Assembly (NCBI GenBank): GCA_002381945.1 | Contig: DFXY01000030.1 | Location: forward strand, 25,964-35,765 | Reading direction: 5' to 3' | DNA: 9,802 bases | From: Bacteriovoracaceae bacterium UBA4096 | GTDB lineage: Bacteria > Bdellovibrionota > Bacteriovoracia > Bacteriovoracales > Bacteriovoracaceae | In this document: positions 1-6,134 of the stretch, one piece after another | Numbering within the stretch: the stretch's first letter is position 1 | Layout: each line of letters starts with the position of its first letter | Translations under genes and position numbers: made by a program | Notes under the pieces: model-generated | Seen by the model: only the letters and a program-made list of their open reading frames with translations | Told to the model about the DNA's origin: nothing | Database searches by the model: none

Positions 1-1
1 A

Positions 2-700
2 CCTGAATCGATCAAAGCTTTCATCTGGAATATTAAAAAAACTCAAATGATGAACTGGAAACAGGAATTCGAAACTTTTGGAAAGAATCAAGATCTGATT
101 CTTCTTCAAGAGGCCTATCAAAATAAGTTATTCAACACGACGGCCAGTACCTTTAAAGACTATCGCTGGGATATGGGCATCAGCATGTACTACGTTCAGG
201 ATAATGATGCAGCAACCGGAACAATGATTGGCTCTAAAGTATCTCCTCAAGAGGTGGTAGTAAAACATTCACCAGATGGTGAGGCAGTTGTTCATACACC
301 GAAGGCCATGACATTTGCTAAGTATCCAATTGAAGGAAGAGCAGATGAACTTCTTGTCATTTCTGTTCATGGAATTAATATTACTAAATATGGACCTTTT
401 AAAAGACATATGGATCAGGCCGCGGAACAAATCGAAAATCATTCAGGCCCTATTTTGTTTGCCGGAGATTTTAATACCCGCACAAAGGCCAGAACGGCCT
501 ACCTGATGAAGATGATTGAAAAATACGGATTTAAAACTGTTGAATTCAAGAATGGTCATCAAAGAATGCGCTGGAAGTTTACTAATAATTACTTAGACCA
601 CGGCTTTGTACGCGGTTTAAAGGTAAATAGTGCTTATGTAGCGGGAGAGGCCACTGGCAGTGACCATAAGCCGATGTTTATTGAGATGGCCGTCGAGTAG
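2..700 (+). CDS. Endonuclease/exonuclease/phosphatase (EEP) family protein, 5' end outside window
   Basis: This is a metal-dependent phosphoesterase of the EEP (DNase I-like) superfamily; the substrate cannot be told from sequence. The first ATG visible is at 47, but the frame is open to the window edge and reads FIWNIKK before it, the usual first EEP motif (WNI). The true start is therefore to the left of the window. Further motifs counted from the ATG at 47 are LLQEAY near residues 19-24 (metal-binding Glu), GDFNTR near 141-146, and GSDHKP near 206-211 (catalytic Asp-His). These are in the family's order, so the catalytic core looks intact. The ending (RGL, then SDHKP) recalls YafD-like EEP proteins. 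No signal peptide can be judged because the N-terminus is missing. Its last 23 nt overlap the convergent small acidic gene. The family call is firm; the biological role is unknown. Confidence 0.88.
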   Translation, partial: PESIKAFIWNIKKTQMMNWKQEFETFGKNQDLILLQEAYQNKLFNTTASTFKDYRWDMGISMYYVQDNDAATGTMIGSKVSPQEVVVKHSPDGEAVVHTPKAMTFAKYPIEGRADELLVISVHGINITKYGPFKRHMDQAAEQIENHSGPILFAGDFNTRTKARTAYLMKMIEKYGFKTVEFKNGHQRMRWKFTNNYLDHGFVRGLKVNSAYVAGEATGSDHKPMFIEMAVE

Positions 701-893
701 TATCTTCTTTCGTTTCTTCTTCCTGATAACTATCATCGACTTCATCATCGATCTGAACCTCTTCTTCCTGAATTTCCAATTCCTCGCTTATTCCTGAAAG
801 TGATGCTTCTGCCTGACTGGCATCCGTATCATCGGTACTCATAGTTCCCTGTGCCACTAAGATAATTAAAAGTATTCCAATTAATGTCTTCAT
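678..893 (-). CDS. Small exported acidic protein, function unknown
   Basis: A 71-residue protein that I do not recognise. Residues 1-17 form a typical signal peptide core (Lys at 2, then TLIGILLIILVAQG), with likely cleavage around residues 17-21. The mature part is strongly acidic: about 20 Asp/Glu in 50 residues, in clusters such as QEEE, DDEVDD and QEEE, ending in a short basic TTRRPSQ. There is no cysteine, so it is not a lipoprotein and has no disulfide. A strong Shine-Dalgarno (AGAGGAGGA) ends 3 nt before the ATG and overlaps the cbpM stop codon, which argues that it is a real, translationally coupled third gene of the cbpA-cbpM operon. Its 3' end overlaps the convergent EEP gene by 23 nt. 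A periplasmic chaperone-like or cation-binding acidic peptide is possible but speculative. Confidence 0.72.
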   Translation of the reverse strand: MKTLIGILLIILVAQGTMSTDDTDASQAEASLSGISEELEIQEEEVQIDDEVDDSYQEEETKEDTTRRPSQ

Positions 894-896
894 CGG

Positions 897-905
897 TCCT
901 CCTCT
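897..905 (-). promoter_or_regulatory. Strong Shine-Dalgarno of the small acidic gene, overlapping the cbpM stop
   Basis: On the minus strand AGAGGAGGA lies 3 nt before the ATG at 893 and shares bases with the cbpM TAG (906-904). This is the best ribosome binding site in the window. It supports both the start and the reality of the short downstream gene, and suggests translational coupling. Confidence 0.75.
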
Positions 906-1176
906 AATGGATCCGGAATTTTTTAAGCTCCAGGTGCATGAGGTTTAACTGATCAATCAGATGAAGGATAATGGGAATGCCCTCATCATTAACTCCAAAC
1001 TTCTGTTTCAAATCCCAGATCAGTTGCACCCTCGCCACATCTTCTTCATCCAGTATCGGGGTTTCAAAATCTGTTGGCCTTATCCATTCTTCCTGAATAA
1101 AAAAAAGTATGAAGTCACTGGGAACGCCACAGTAATCAGAAGCTTCTTCAATCTTTCTTTTTAAGTGACTCTCCAT
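904..1176 (-). CDS. cbpM: Chaperone modulator CbpM (MerR-like HTH family)
   Basis: This 90-residue protein fits CbpM, which in E. coli binds the J-domain of CbpA and blocks both its co-chaperone and DNA-binding activities. Seen here are an N-terminal helix-turn-helix-like part (EEASDYCGVPSDFILFFIQ), the turn EEWIRP that matches the family's G-[LV]-[VI]-x-P turn, a LDEEDVARVQLIWDL helix, and a C-terminal ILHLIDQLNLMHLEL helix, the usual L-D-x-[IL]-x-x-L dimer/partner helix. Length is close to E. coli CbpM (about 100). It starts inside the cbpA stop region, whose sequence reads GTGATG. The ATG at 1176 has AAGGA 7 nt upstream; a GTG at 1179 would add one residue with only 4 nt spacing, so I prefer the ATG. 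Its place directly after cbpA is the classic arrangement and strengthens the call. Confidence 0.85.
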   Translation of the reverse strand: MESHLKRKIEEASDYCGVPSDFILFFIQEEWIRPTDFETPILDEEDVARVQLIWDLKQKFGVNDEGIPIILHLIDQLNLMHLELKKFRIH

Positions 1177-2063
1177 CACTGCATCCTTGGATTGTAGTTA
1201 AATTGTCCTTTTAAATTTTCCGCCGCTGCTCTTAAAGCAGGATCAATTTCCTTGGGCATGACAATTTTAAGCACAACTATTTGATTCCCACGATTTTCTC
1301 CCTCGCCTGCCCCCTTTCCTTTAATTCTTAATTTAGTGCCTGATGAAACACCTGAAGGTATTTTCAGTAAAATATTTCCCTCTATTGTAGGAACTTCCAT
1401 TTCCGTTCCTGTAATGGCATCTAAAAAACTGATAGGTACTTCTGATTCGATGTCTTTGCCGTGTCTGGTGAACCCCGGAAAGGGTCTGACATTAATTTCA
1501 ACATAGGCATCACCTGGAGCTCCTCTACCATTTCCTGGTTTGCCTAGACCTTTAAAACGCAGTTTTTTGCCGGGCTCTATGCCTGCAGGGATTTTGACTT
1601 TAAGATTTTTACCATCAGGAAGTGTAATAACTTTTTCTCCACCTAATGCGGCTTCAACAAAATCTACTTCCATTTTATATGCAACATCCTCTCCCGGAAA
1701 ATCCATTCGATGACCTCGACTTCTTTCGAAAAGATTCTCGAAAAAATCGGCCCCACCTATGTCATCACCAAAAGAAAAAGAATAACGTCCTCCTTCATGC
1801 TGGGTATCGTAATAAGAGGGACGTCTTCCTGTTCTATGTTGAGAAAATTCCTCTTCCGCTTCTCCTCGATCAAACTTTGCCCTGGCCTCAGGAGTGCCAA
1901 TCAGATCAAAAGCATGTGATACATCTTTAAACTTCTTTTCAGCTTCTTTATTTCCGGGATTTAAATCAGGATGGTACTTCTTAGCAAGCTTTCGATAGTT
2001 TTTTTTAATCGCTTCTTGATCGGCATCTTTGGTTAAACCAAGAATATGATATGGATCTTTCAT
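1176..2063 (-). CDS. cbpA: DnaJ-class co-chaperone CbpA (curved DNA-binding protein)
   Basis: A 295-residue type II J-protein that stimulates the DnaK ATPase and, in the CbpA family, also binds curved DNA. The J-domain covers residues 1-68 (DPYHILGL, HPD at 31-33, KFDRG end). A Gly/Phe-Ser/Arg-rich linker holds RRPSYYD and GGRYSFSFGDD, then come two C-terminal beta domains from about residue 120 (VDFVEAALGGEK, LPDGKNLKVKIPAGIEPGKKLRFKGLG, then VPISFLDAITGTEMEVPT and LKIPSGVSSGTKLRIKGKG). No CxxCxGxG zinc-finger repeats are present, which separates CbpA from DnaJ. The frame stays open to an ATG at 2144, but the J-domain begins at the ATG at 2063, which has GGAGGA 10 nt upstream, and a candidate -10 box lies downstream of the 2144 ATG; the 27 extra residues are therefore not expected. 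Its stop overlaps the cbpM start. It is cytoplasmic and nucleoid-associated. Confidence 0.93.
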   Translation of the reverse strand: MKDPYHILGLTKDADQEAIKKNYRKLAKKYHPDLNPGNKEAEKKFKDVSHAFDLIGTPEARAKFDRGEAEEEFSQHRTGRRPSYYDTQHEGGRYSFSFGDDIGGADFFENLFERSRGHRMDFPGEDVAYKMEVDFVEAALGGEKVITLPDGKNLKVKIPAGIEPGKKLRFKGLGKPGNGRGAPGDAYVEINVRPFPGFTRHGKDIESEVPISFLDAITGTEMEVPTIEGNILLKIPSGVSSGTKLRIKGKGAGEGENRGNQIVVLKIVMPKEIDPALRAAAENLKGQFNYNPRMQ

Positions 2064-2073
2064 AGTATGAAAA

Positions 2074-2079
2074 TCCTCC
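2074..2079 (-). promoter_or_regulatory. Shine-Dalgarno that decides the cbpA start
   Basis: GGAGGA on the minus strand lies 10 nt before the ATG at 2063. It favours that start, where the J-domain begins, over the longer reading from the ATG at 2144. Confidence 0.6.
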
Positions 2080-2120
2080 ACAGTTAGTTTTAAATGATTC
2101 CGCTCAAATGACAAACTCAC

Positions 2121-2151
2121 AGTATAAAATAACGCCAAGATCAAAGCTCAA
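2121..2151 (-). promoter_or_regulatory. Candidate housekeeping promoter of cbpA-cbpM
   Basis: On the minus strand a -10-like TATACT (2126-2121) is preceded by TTGAGC (2151-2146) with a 19-nt spacer, somewhat long. Transcription would begin near 2114, giving a leader of about 50 nt before the ATG at 2063 and excluding the 2144 ATG. No heat-shock-type CCCCAT box is seen at the proper place. It lies in the 191-nt gap shared with the divergent DsbA-like gene. Confidence 0.35.
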
Positions 2152-2225
2152 CTTTTAAGAACCTAAATTTACTTATGAGAAGATGGACGAAAAGCTACTC
2201 AGGGAACATGATTCTTGAAGTTTTA

Positions 2226-2248
2226 GAGAAGAGAAGAGAAGAGAGGAG
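2226..2248 (+). repeat. Short tandem GAGAA repeat running into the Shine-Dalgarno
   Basis: Three perfect copies of GAGAA (2226-2240) are followed by GAGAGGAG. This forms a 23-nt all-purine tract that ends as the ribosome binding site of the DsbA-like gene, 6 nt before its ATG. Three copies is short for an active slippage repeat, but the position could affect initiation or mRNA stability. Confidence 0.55.
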
Positions 2249-2254
2249 TTTTTT

Positions 2255-2803
2255 ATGTCACTAACACTAAGAGTCTCTGCCAGCAAGAATGATCACTTCC
2301 TGGGACCACTTCATGCCCCAGTAGTATTAGTTGAGTATGGAGATTATGAATGTCCCTATAGCGCCGTAGCTGCGCCAGTATTCGAAAGGCTGATTCAAGA
2401 ATATAAATCCAGCCTTTGTTTAGTCTTTAGACACTATCCTCTTAAAGCTCTTCATTCCCAATCAGAATATGCAGCACTTGCTGCAGAAGCAGCGGATCGT
2501 CAGGGAAAATTTTGGCAAATGCATAAGCTTCTCTTCCAAAATTACGATTCAATAACGCCTGAAAAGATTGATCGGCTCGCCGTTGAGCTTGATTTGAACA
2601 TGAACCTCTTTCATAGAGACATTGAACGTCGTGAAATTAAGGCCAAGGTTGAACACGATTTTTTGACAGGAGTGCAAAGTGAAGTCAATGCGACTCCCTC
2701 AATCTTCATCAATGATCTACGTTATGAAGGATCATCGAGTTATTGGCCATTGAGAGAATCGATTGAAAAAAATTTGAGTGGTGGCGAATCAGCTTATCTC
2801 TGA
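2255..2803 (+). CDS. DsbA-like thioredoxin-fold protein with single-cysteine active site (CPYS)
   Basis: A 182-residue protein of the Thioredoxin_4/DsbA-like group. It begins with VVLVEYGDYECPYS (active site C33-P-Y-S36), continues with FRHYPL (about 59-64), a helical insert (AALAAEAADRQGKFWQMHKLLF), and the cis-proline loop NATPSIFIN, all in family order. The second active-site cysteine is replaced by serine; the only other cysteine is C55. It cannot form the usual CxxC disulfide, so disulfide isomerase-like, glutathionylation or binding roles are more likely than classical oxidation. The family resembles the Trx domain fused to some NhaA antiporters. There is no signal peptide, so a cytoplasmic location is inferred. 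AGAGGAG lies 6 nt before the ATG. It is divergent from cbpA, and its end overlaps convergent sodC by 10 nt. Confidence 0.85.
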   Translation: MSLTLRVSASKNDHFLGPLHAPVVLVEYGDYECPYSAVAAPVFERLIQEYKSSLCLVFRHYPLKALHSQSEYAALAAEAADRQGKFWQMHKLLFQNYDSITPEKIDRLAVELDLNMNLFHRDIERREIKAKVEHDFLTGVQSEVNATPSIFINDLRYEGSSSYWPLRESIEKNLSGGESAYL

Positions 2804-3321
2804 ATTAATCCACAGGCCAACCGGGCACCAGCATTACCAGTTGGTTGTGTTTTTAAATCATCCGTTCCAGCATGGATAATAATGGCCTTGCCAAGTATAA
2901 GATCTAAATCATTGGCATGTATCTTGGGCATAAGAATGACTTTCTTGGCAGCTCCTTGCGAATTGGTTTCAAGATTTCCCATGTCACCTATATGTCTTTC
3001 CTGTCCTTCCGGTCTTCCATGTTCTTTATTATACGGATTAAAGTGGCCACCGGCAGAAGTGTAATCTCCTTCACAAACTCCCTTCTCATGAATGTGAAAG
3101 CCTAGCTTTGCATTAGGTTTCAAACCTTCAACATTGGCCGTTATTTTGATTTCCTCTCCTAAATCCTCAAATGACACAGTTCCTTTTACACTTTGCAAAC
3201 TTGTTGAATGCATGCTGGCAACAATTCCGTTACCCGCCATTTTATTTGCTGTGATCTTTTTGTCTTTAGGTGAAGAACAACTACATACAAGAATGAGAAG
3301 TAGAATGCTGATGACTTTCAC
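2794..3321 (-). CDS. sodC: Cu/Zn superoxide dismutase, predicted lipoprotein
   Basis: Periplasmic Cu/Zn superoxide dismutase (two superoxide to oxygen and hydrogen peroxide). All ligands are visible: Cu ligands H76 and H78 (GFHIHEKG), bridging H93 (GGHFNP), Zn ligands H101, H110 and D113 (HIGDMGN), and Cu ligand H150 (IIIHAGTDD). The disulfide pair C83/C170 and active-site R167 in the signature GNAGARLACGLI are also present, so it should be active. The N-terminus is a lipoprotein-type signal (KVISILLLILVCSCSS) with C15 as the likely lipidated cysteine; the residue at -2 is Cys, so the lipobox is imperfect. The start is a GTG with GGAGGT 5 nt upstream; the ATG inside that stretch is out of frame. 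Length (175) is normal. It is divergent from the methyltransferase gene and its end overlaps the DsbA-like gene. Confidence 0.95.
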   Translation of the reverse strand: MKVISILLLILVCSCSSPKDKKITANKMAGNGIVASMHSTSLQSVKGTVSFEDLGEEIKITANVEGLKPNAKLGFHIHEKGVCEGDYTSAGGHFNPYNKEHGRPEGQERHIGDMGNLETNSQGAAKKVILMPKIHANDLDLILGKAIIIHAGTDDLKTQPTGNAGARLACGLIQR

Positions 3322-3326
3322 AATGG

Positions 3327-3332
3327 ACCTCC
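3327..3332 (-). promoter_or_regulatory. Shine-Dalgarno supporting the GTG start of sodC
   Basis: GGAGGT on the minus strand sits 5 nt before the GTG at 3321. The nearby ATG that overlaps it is in a different frame, so the GTG is the start. Confidence 0.75.
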
Positions 3333-3380
3333 ATTTAGTTAGTAAAGTTAATCTCTATCACGAAGTAGGATTAAGAAACA

Positions 3381-3410
3381 AATATAGATGAAATTAAATT
3401 TTCTTTTCAA
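3381..3410 (-). promoter_or_regulatory. Probable sigma70-type promoter of sodC
   Basis: On the minus strand TTGAAA (3410-3405) and TATATT (3386-3381) are separated by 18 nt. The predicted transcription start is near 3374, leaving a leader of about 53 nt before the GTG. It lies in the 130-nt divergent gap between sodC and the methyltransferase gene. I could not pick an equally good promoter for the plus-strand gene there. Confidence 0.55.
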
Positions 3411-3451
3411 TCAAAGGGTTTTATTTATTCTTCCGACAAAGGAAGGGAAAC

Positions 3452-4087
3452 ATGATGTCGAAAAATGCACCACGAGATTATTCACTTATAGCACCTCTTT
3501 ATGATCAAATCTTTCAACGATTTTTATCTCAAGGTCACGTTGAGATTGGTCAACTTTTGAAAAAAGTAAAAAACAAAAAAGGTATTAAAGTTCTCGAAAT
3601 AGGAGTTGGTTCAGGTTTAAGTTTATCTCATCTGCCTTCGGCCATTGATTACAAAGGAATTGATATCAACGAGAAGATGCTCATCCGGGCCCGCAAAAAA
3701 GCCGAAGGATTAAATCGCCGAAAGATCGCTTTAGAGCTTATGGATGCTGAAAACCTGACGATGAGAGATAACTCTTATGATCTGGTGATGGCAGCTTCTG
3801 TTATAACAGCAGTTGATTCACCTATACGAACCATGAAGGAAATGATCCGTGTGACGAAGAAAGGTGGTCATATTGCAGTGATTGCTAATCTGCGGGAGAC
3901 TACTTCAATCAAATCAGATTTCGTTAAGTTCTTTGACCCAATTACCAGAAAGTACTTGGGTTTTCGAACAGATCTGGATCTGGAGAGCATAAGAAAATTA
4001 AGAAATGTTAAGTTAGTTGAGCACAAGAAAGTGAACAATGTGTTCGGGTTTCCTTTAAGCACATTTCTGCTTTTCCAGAAAACCTAA
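3452..4087 (+). CDS. SAM-dependent methyltransferase, PmtA-like (possible phosphatidylethanolamine N-methyltransferase)
   Basis: Class I SAM-dependent methyltransferase of 211 residues. SAM-binding motif I is VLEIGVGSGLSLSHLP (residues 47-62), the ribose-binding acidic residue is D71 in GIDINEKML, an acidic DAENL follows at 98-102, then motif IV-like SYDLVMA (108-114) and the V-KKGGHIAVI strand. The YSLIAPLYDQIF start and the LEIGVGSGLSLSHLP motif closely recall Rhodobacter-type PmtA, which methylates phosphatidylethanolamine towards phosphatidylcholine on the membrane surface. That substrate is an inference; ubiquinone/menaquinone-type methyltransferases share the fold. No membrane segment is seen, consistent with soluble PmtA enzymes. 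AAGGA lies 8 nt before the first ATG; a second ATG at 3455 is also usable with GGAAGGG. Confidence 0.75.
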   Translation: MMSKNAPRDYSLIAPLYDQIFQRFLSQGHVEIGQLLKKVKNKKGIKVLEIGVGSGLSLSHLPSAIDYKGIDINEKMLIRARKKAEGLNRRKIALELMDAENLTMRDNSYDLVMAASVITAVDSPIRTMKEMIRVTKKGGHIAVIANLRETTSIKSDFVKFFDPITRKYLGFRTDLDLESIRKLRNVKLVEHKKVNNVFGFPLSTFLLFQKT

Positions 4088-4167
4088 AATGAATTTAAGT
4101 TTTCTTTAGCTTAAAGCATTCTAAATTAACGACGAGTTCTTACAATATATCTATTTTTTCTTAACAT

Positions 4168-4220
4168 CTTCTTGTAGTTTCCGCTCATGAAGTATTTCAC
4201 GAATAAAAAACTACAAGAAG
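4168..4220 (+). repeat. Perfect 13-bp inverted repeat around the histidine kinase start codon
   Basis: CTTCTTGTAGTTT (4168-4180) and AAACTACAAGAAG (4208-4220) are exact reverse complements separated by 27 nt. The loop contains the kinase ATG (4187-4189). No Shine-Dalgarno is visible before that ATG. The 3' arm carries CAAGAAG, 8 nt before an in-frame internal ATG at 4229. In mRNA this would be a stable stem able to hide that purine tract. It has no U-run, so it is not a typical terminator; a DNA operator is also possible. Confidence 0.7.
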
Positions 4221-4894
4221 CTTTGGCCATGAAACATGAGTTCATTTGTGTCGCTTCTCATGAATTAAAAACTCCTTTAACGGCCCTGAAACTACAAGTA
4301 GAAATGGCAAAACGTGTGATGGATAACCATGGTGTTGACGCTATTTCTCCTGGAAAAGTGAGAAGTATTATCAATCGAACGCATCAAGACGTTTTAAGAC
4401 TTTCGCGCTTAGTGGATGACTTATTGGATGCTTCCAGAATTAATAGTGGAAAGTTCACCATGAAGTATGAGTACTTCAATTTAGAAGATTTCATGGAAGA
4501 CTTTACTCAAAGAATGTCCCATCAACGCATTCGTATGACCATCCATGCCCCGGTCATGGTTAAGTGGGATAAGTTTAGGATTGAACAAGTTATTATTAAC
4601 CTTTTGAACAATGCTTTTCGTTACGGGAATGGATCAGAAGTCGATTTGGATGTTTCGACAGGTGGTAACCTGGTGTTCATTAAGGTGCGGGATTATGGGC
4701 CTGGAATTTCACAGGAGTGTCAGAAGAAAATCTTTGCTCGTTTTGAATGCGGTGATATGGATCGGGCAACAGAGGGCTTAGGTCTTGGCCTCTACATTAG
4801 CCAGGAAATAATTAAGCATCATAACGGCAAGATCGTTTTAAACAGCGAGCTCGGCAAAGGGTCAACCTTTGAACTGCAGATCCCCATTTCTTAA
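4187..4894 (+). CDS. Sensorless cytoplasmic histidine kinase (HisKA-HATPase_c)
   Basis: A 235-residue histidine kinase core. The HisKA dimerisation/phosphoacceptor domain is at residues 10-85 with H25 in SHELKTPL. The ATP-binding domain has an N box (INLLNNAFRYGNG, 137-149), G1 DYGPGIS (169-175), an F-box region (KIFARFE), G2 GLGLGLYIS (197-205), and ends GKGSTFELQIP. All catalytic boxes look intact. There is no transmembrane, PAS, GAF or HAMP region; the protein starts about 10 residues before HisKA. The frame upstream ends at a TAG at 4175 inside the inverted-repeat arm. No response regulator is in the window, so it is an orphan here. The ATG at 4187 has no visible Shine-Dalgarno; the ATG at 4229 is an alternative that would still keep H25. 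Its stop overlaps that of the convergent hydrolase gene (TTAA). Confidence 0.88.
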   Translation: MKYFTNKKLQEALAMKHEFICVASHELKTPLTALKLQVEMAKRVMDNHGVDAISPGKVRSIINRTHQDVLRLSRLVDDLLDASRINSGKFTMKYEYFNLEDFMEDFTQRMSHQRIRMTIHAPVMVKWDKFRIEQVIINLLNNAFRYGNGSEVDLDVSTGGNLVFIKVRDYGPGISQECQKKIFARFECGDMDRATEGLGLGLYISQEIIKHHNGKIVLNSELGKGSTFELQIPIS

Positions 4895-6126
4895 TTAATC
4901 GTTGCAAGATCAGTGTCAACGAAGCTGGAAAGTCCGGCCTCAACTGGCACTTCATAAGTCTTAATATTTTTATTCTTATATCTCAATGTCACAAATAATT
5001 TAGAAGCCCCTTCCAGCTTAGTATTTCCTCCAAAAGAGAACACAAGACCTTTTTCGACCTTGGCATTTCCCTGGAAAGGAGTAATCCGCTCTATCAGGGG
5101 TACTTTGGTGTAACGATCAAGACCATGCACTTGAATCGTGAGATCTTTTTGATCATAAGTTATTCCAAACGGATTATTTATAAATACAGTTACTCTAAAA
5201 CGAGTCAGGGAATATTCTTTCTTAGGTTTAACTTCAATTCCTTTTAAATGATCCAGGATGTACTGCAAGGACGGGTGATCACATTTGATATCCTTAAGAC
5301 ATCGACTCGGAATATCTGCAATACCATGCTGAGTAAGCTTAATGTGATCGGCCGGTACAAGTAGAAAAGGTTTTTTAGAATTCTTTTTGAAAGCATTTGC
5401 CAGTACCCTTGCAGGCTTATCAAAAAAGCTTAAATAATCTTTTAGATAATATCGATGTGGACTCATGGAATGGGTGGGCACGACAATATCATCTTCCCCT
5501 ATTCTTGTATCATAGAACCTTTTCATTCCACCTATGATAAGGGGACGCAACTGTGGAGCACTCTTAAACACATTATCTAAATTCCTGGCGAAGTCCTGGA
5601 TCGTTGAACTACCATAGCTCATTTCATTTAATTCATTCCTGCCAAATGGGGAAATGGGATTAATCATGCCGGGCGGTAGTGTATAAAAAAATTGCTTTCC
5701 AATATGAGCAATGTCGGCCCCCCAAAAAGGGGTCGATAGTGTAATGAAAGAATCAAGCTGTTTCAAAAGCAGAAGATTATTTTCGGTTAGAAGCTTTAAC
5801 CATAACGAGCCTACTAGCCCACCTTGGGAATGCATTATGAGTGAAACCTTATCAGAATTTCTGATCTCGGTAGTTTGAAGAGAGATGACATATTGATGAA
5901 AATCTCGTGCAAAGTCATAAGTATTCTGAAGACTGCCGGTTTTATACTCAAATGTTCTTGCCTTAATGCAAGGATGCTGACGATTCAATAAGTTTTCAAG
6001 TGAACCAAAGGTTCCTTTATTCCCACCTATACCATGAAGAAGAAAGACATGATGTTTTTGAGTATCGCAACTCCAGGCAACTGAATGGAAGAGGAATAAG
6101 AACAAAGCAAATTTAAAAAACAACAT
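4891..6126 (-). CDS. Exported alpha/beta-hydrolase, lipase-like (PGAP1/triacylglycerol lipase type)
   Basis: A 411-residue exported serine hydrolase, probably acting on lipid or ester substrates in the envelope or outside the cell. Residues 1-19 are a signal peptide (hydrophobic FALFLFLFHSVAWS, then C20). The oxyanion-hole strand is VFLLHGIGGNKGTF (27-40). The nucleophile is S100 in LIMHSQGG, where the usual first Gly of GxSxG is Met. A likely acid is D212 or D213 in GEDDIVVPTHS, and the likely catalytic His is H261 in PADHIKLTQH, giving a complete triad in family order. Residues 300-411 look like an extra beta-rich C-terminal domain with no family I recognise. Cysteines C20, C53, C276 and C282 could form disulfides. 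GGAG lies 7 nt before the ATG and partly inside a hairpin. It is last in the tam-linked gene row; the specific substrate is unknown. Confidence 0.82.
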   Translation of the reverse strand: MLFFKFALFLFLFHSVAWSCDTQKHHVFLLHGIGGNKGTFGSLENLLNRQHPCIKARTFEYKTGSLQNTYDFARDFHQYVISLQTTEIRNSDKVSLIMHSQGGLVGSLWLKLLTENNLLLLKQLDSFITLSTPFWGADIAHIGKQFFYTLPPGMINPISPFGRNELNEMSYGSSTIQDFARNLDNVFKSAPQLRPLIIGGMKRFYDTRIGEDDIVVPTHSMSPHRYYLKDYLSFFDKPARVLANAFKKNSKKPFLLVPADHIKLTQHGIADIPSRCLKDIKCDHPSLQYILDHLKGIEVKPKKEYSLTRFRVTVFINNPFGITYDQKDLTIQVHGLDRYTKVPLIERITPFQGNAKVEKGLVFSFGGNTKLEGASKLFVTLRYKNKNIKTYEVPVEAGLSSFVDTDLATIN

Positions 6127-6134
6127 AAGTCATC

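Noticed and set aside
2064..2144. 27 extra N-terminal residues of CbpA from the ATG at 2144.
   Set aside because: They precede the J-domain, which normally begins the protein, and the likely -10 box lies inside this stretch; the ATG at 2063 has its own GGAGGA.
2214..2225. CTTGAA at 2215, like a heat-shock -35 element, before the DsbA-like gene.
   Set aside because: No matching CCCCAT-type -10 at the right distance.
2175..2264. Small plus-strand reading frame of 29 residues (starting MRRWTKSYSG) overlapping the start of the DsbA-like gene.
   Set aside because: No Shine-Dalgarno before its ATG and much of it is the purine repeat leader; could be chance. A leader-peptide role cannot be supported.
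2817..2855. CCAAC...GTTGG followed by TTGTGTTTTT, a possible terminator for the DsbA-like gene.
   Set aside because: Only a 5-bp stem with a long loop, inside sodC; too weak to call.
4094..4115. TTTAAG...CTTAAA after the methyltransferase stop.
   Set aside because: Six nearly all-AT pairs and no downstream T-run; expected by chance in AT-rich DNA.
4119..4146. TTCTAA and TACAAT as a promoter for the histidine kinase.
   Set aside because: The -10 is fair but the -35 is poor and the spacer is 16 nt; not strong enough to list.
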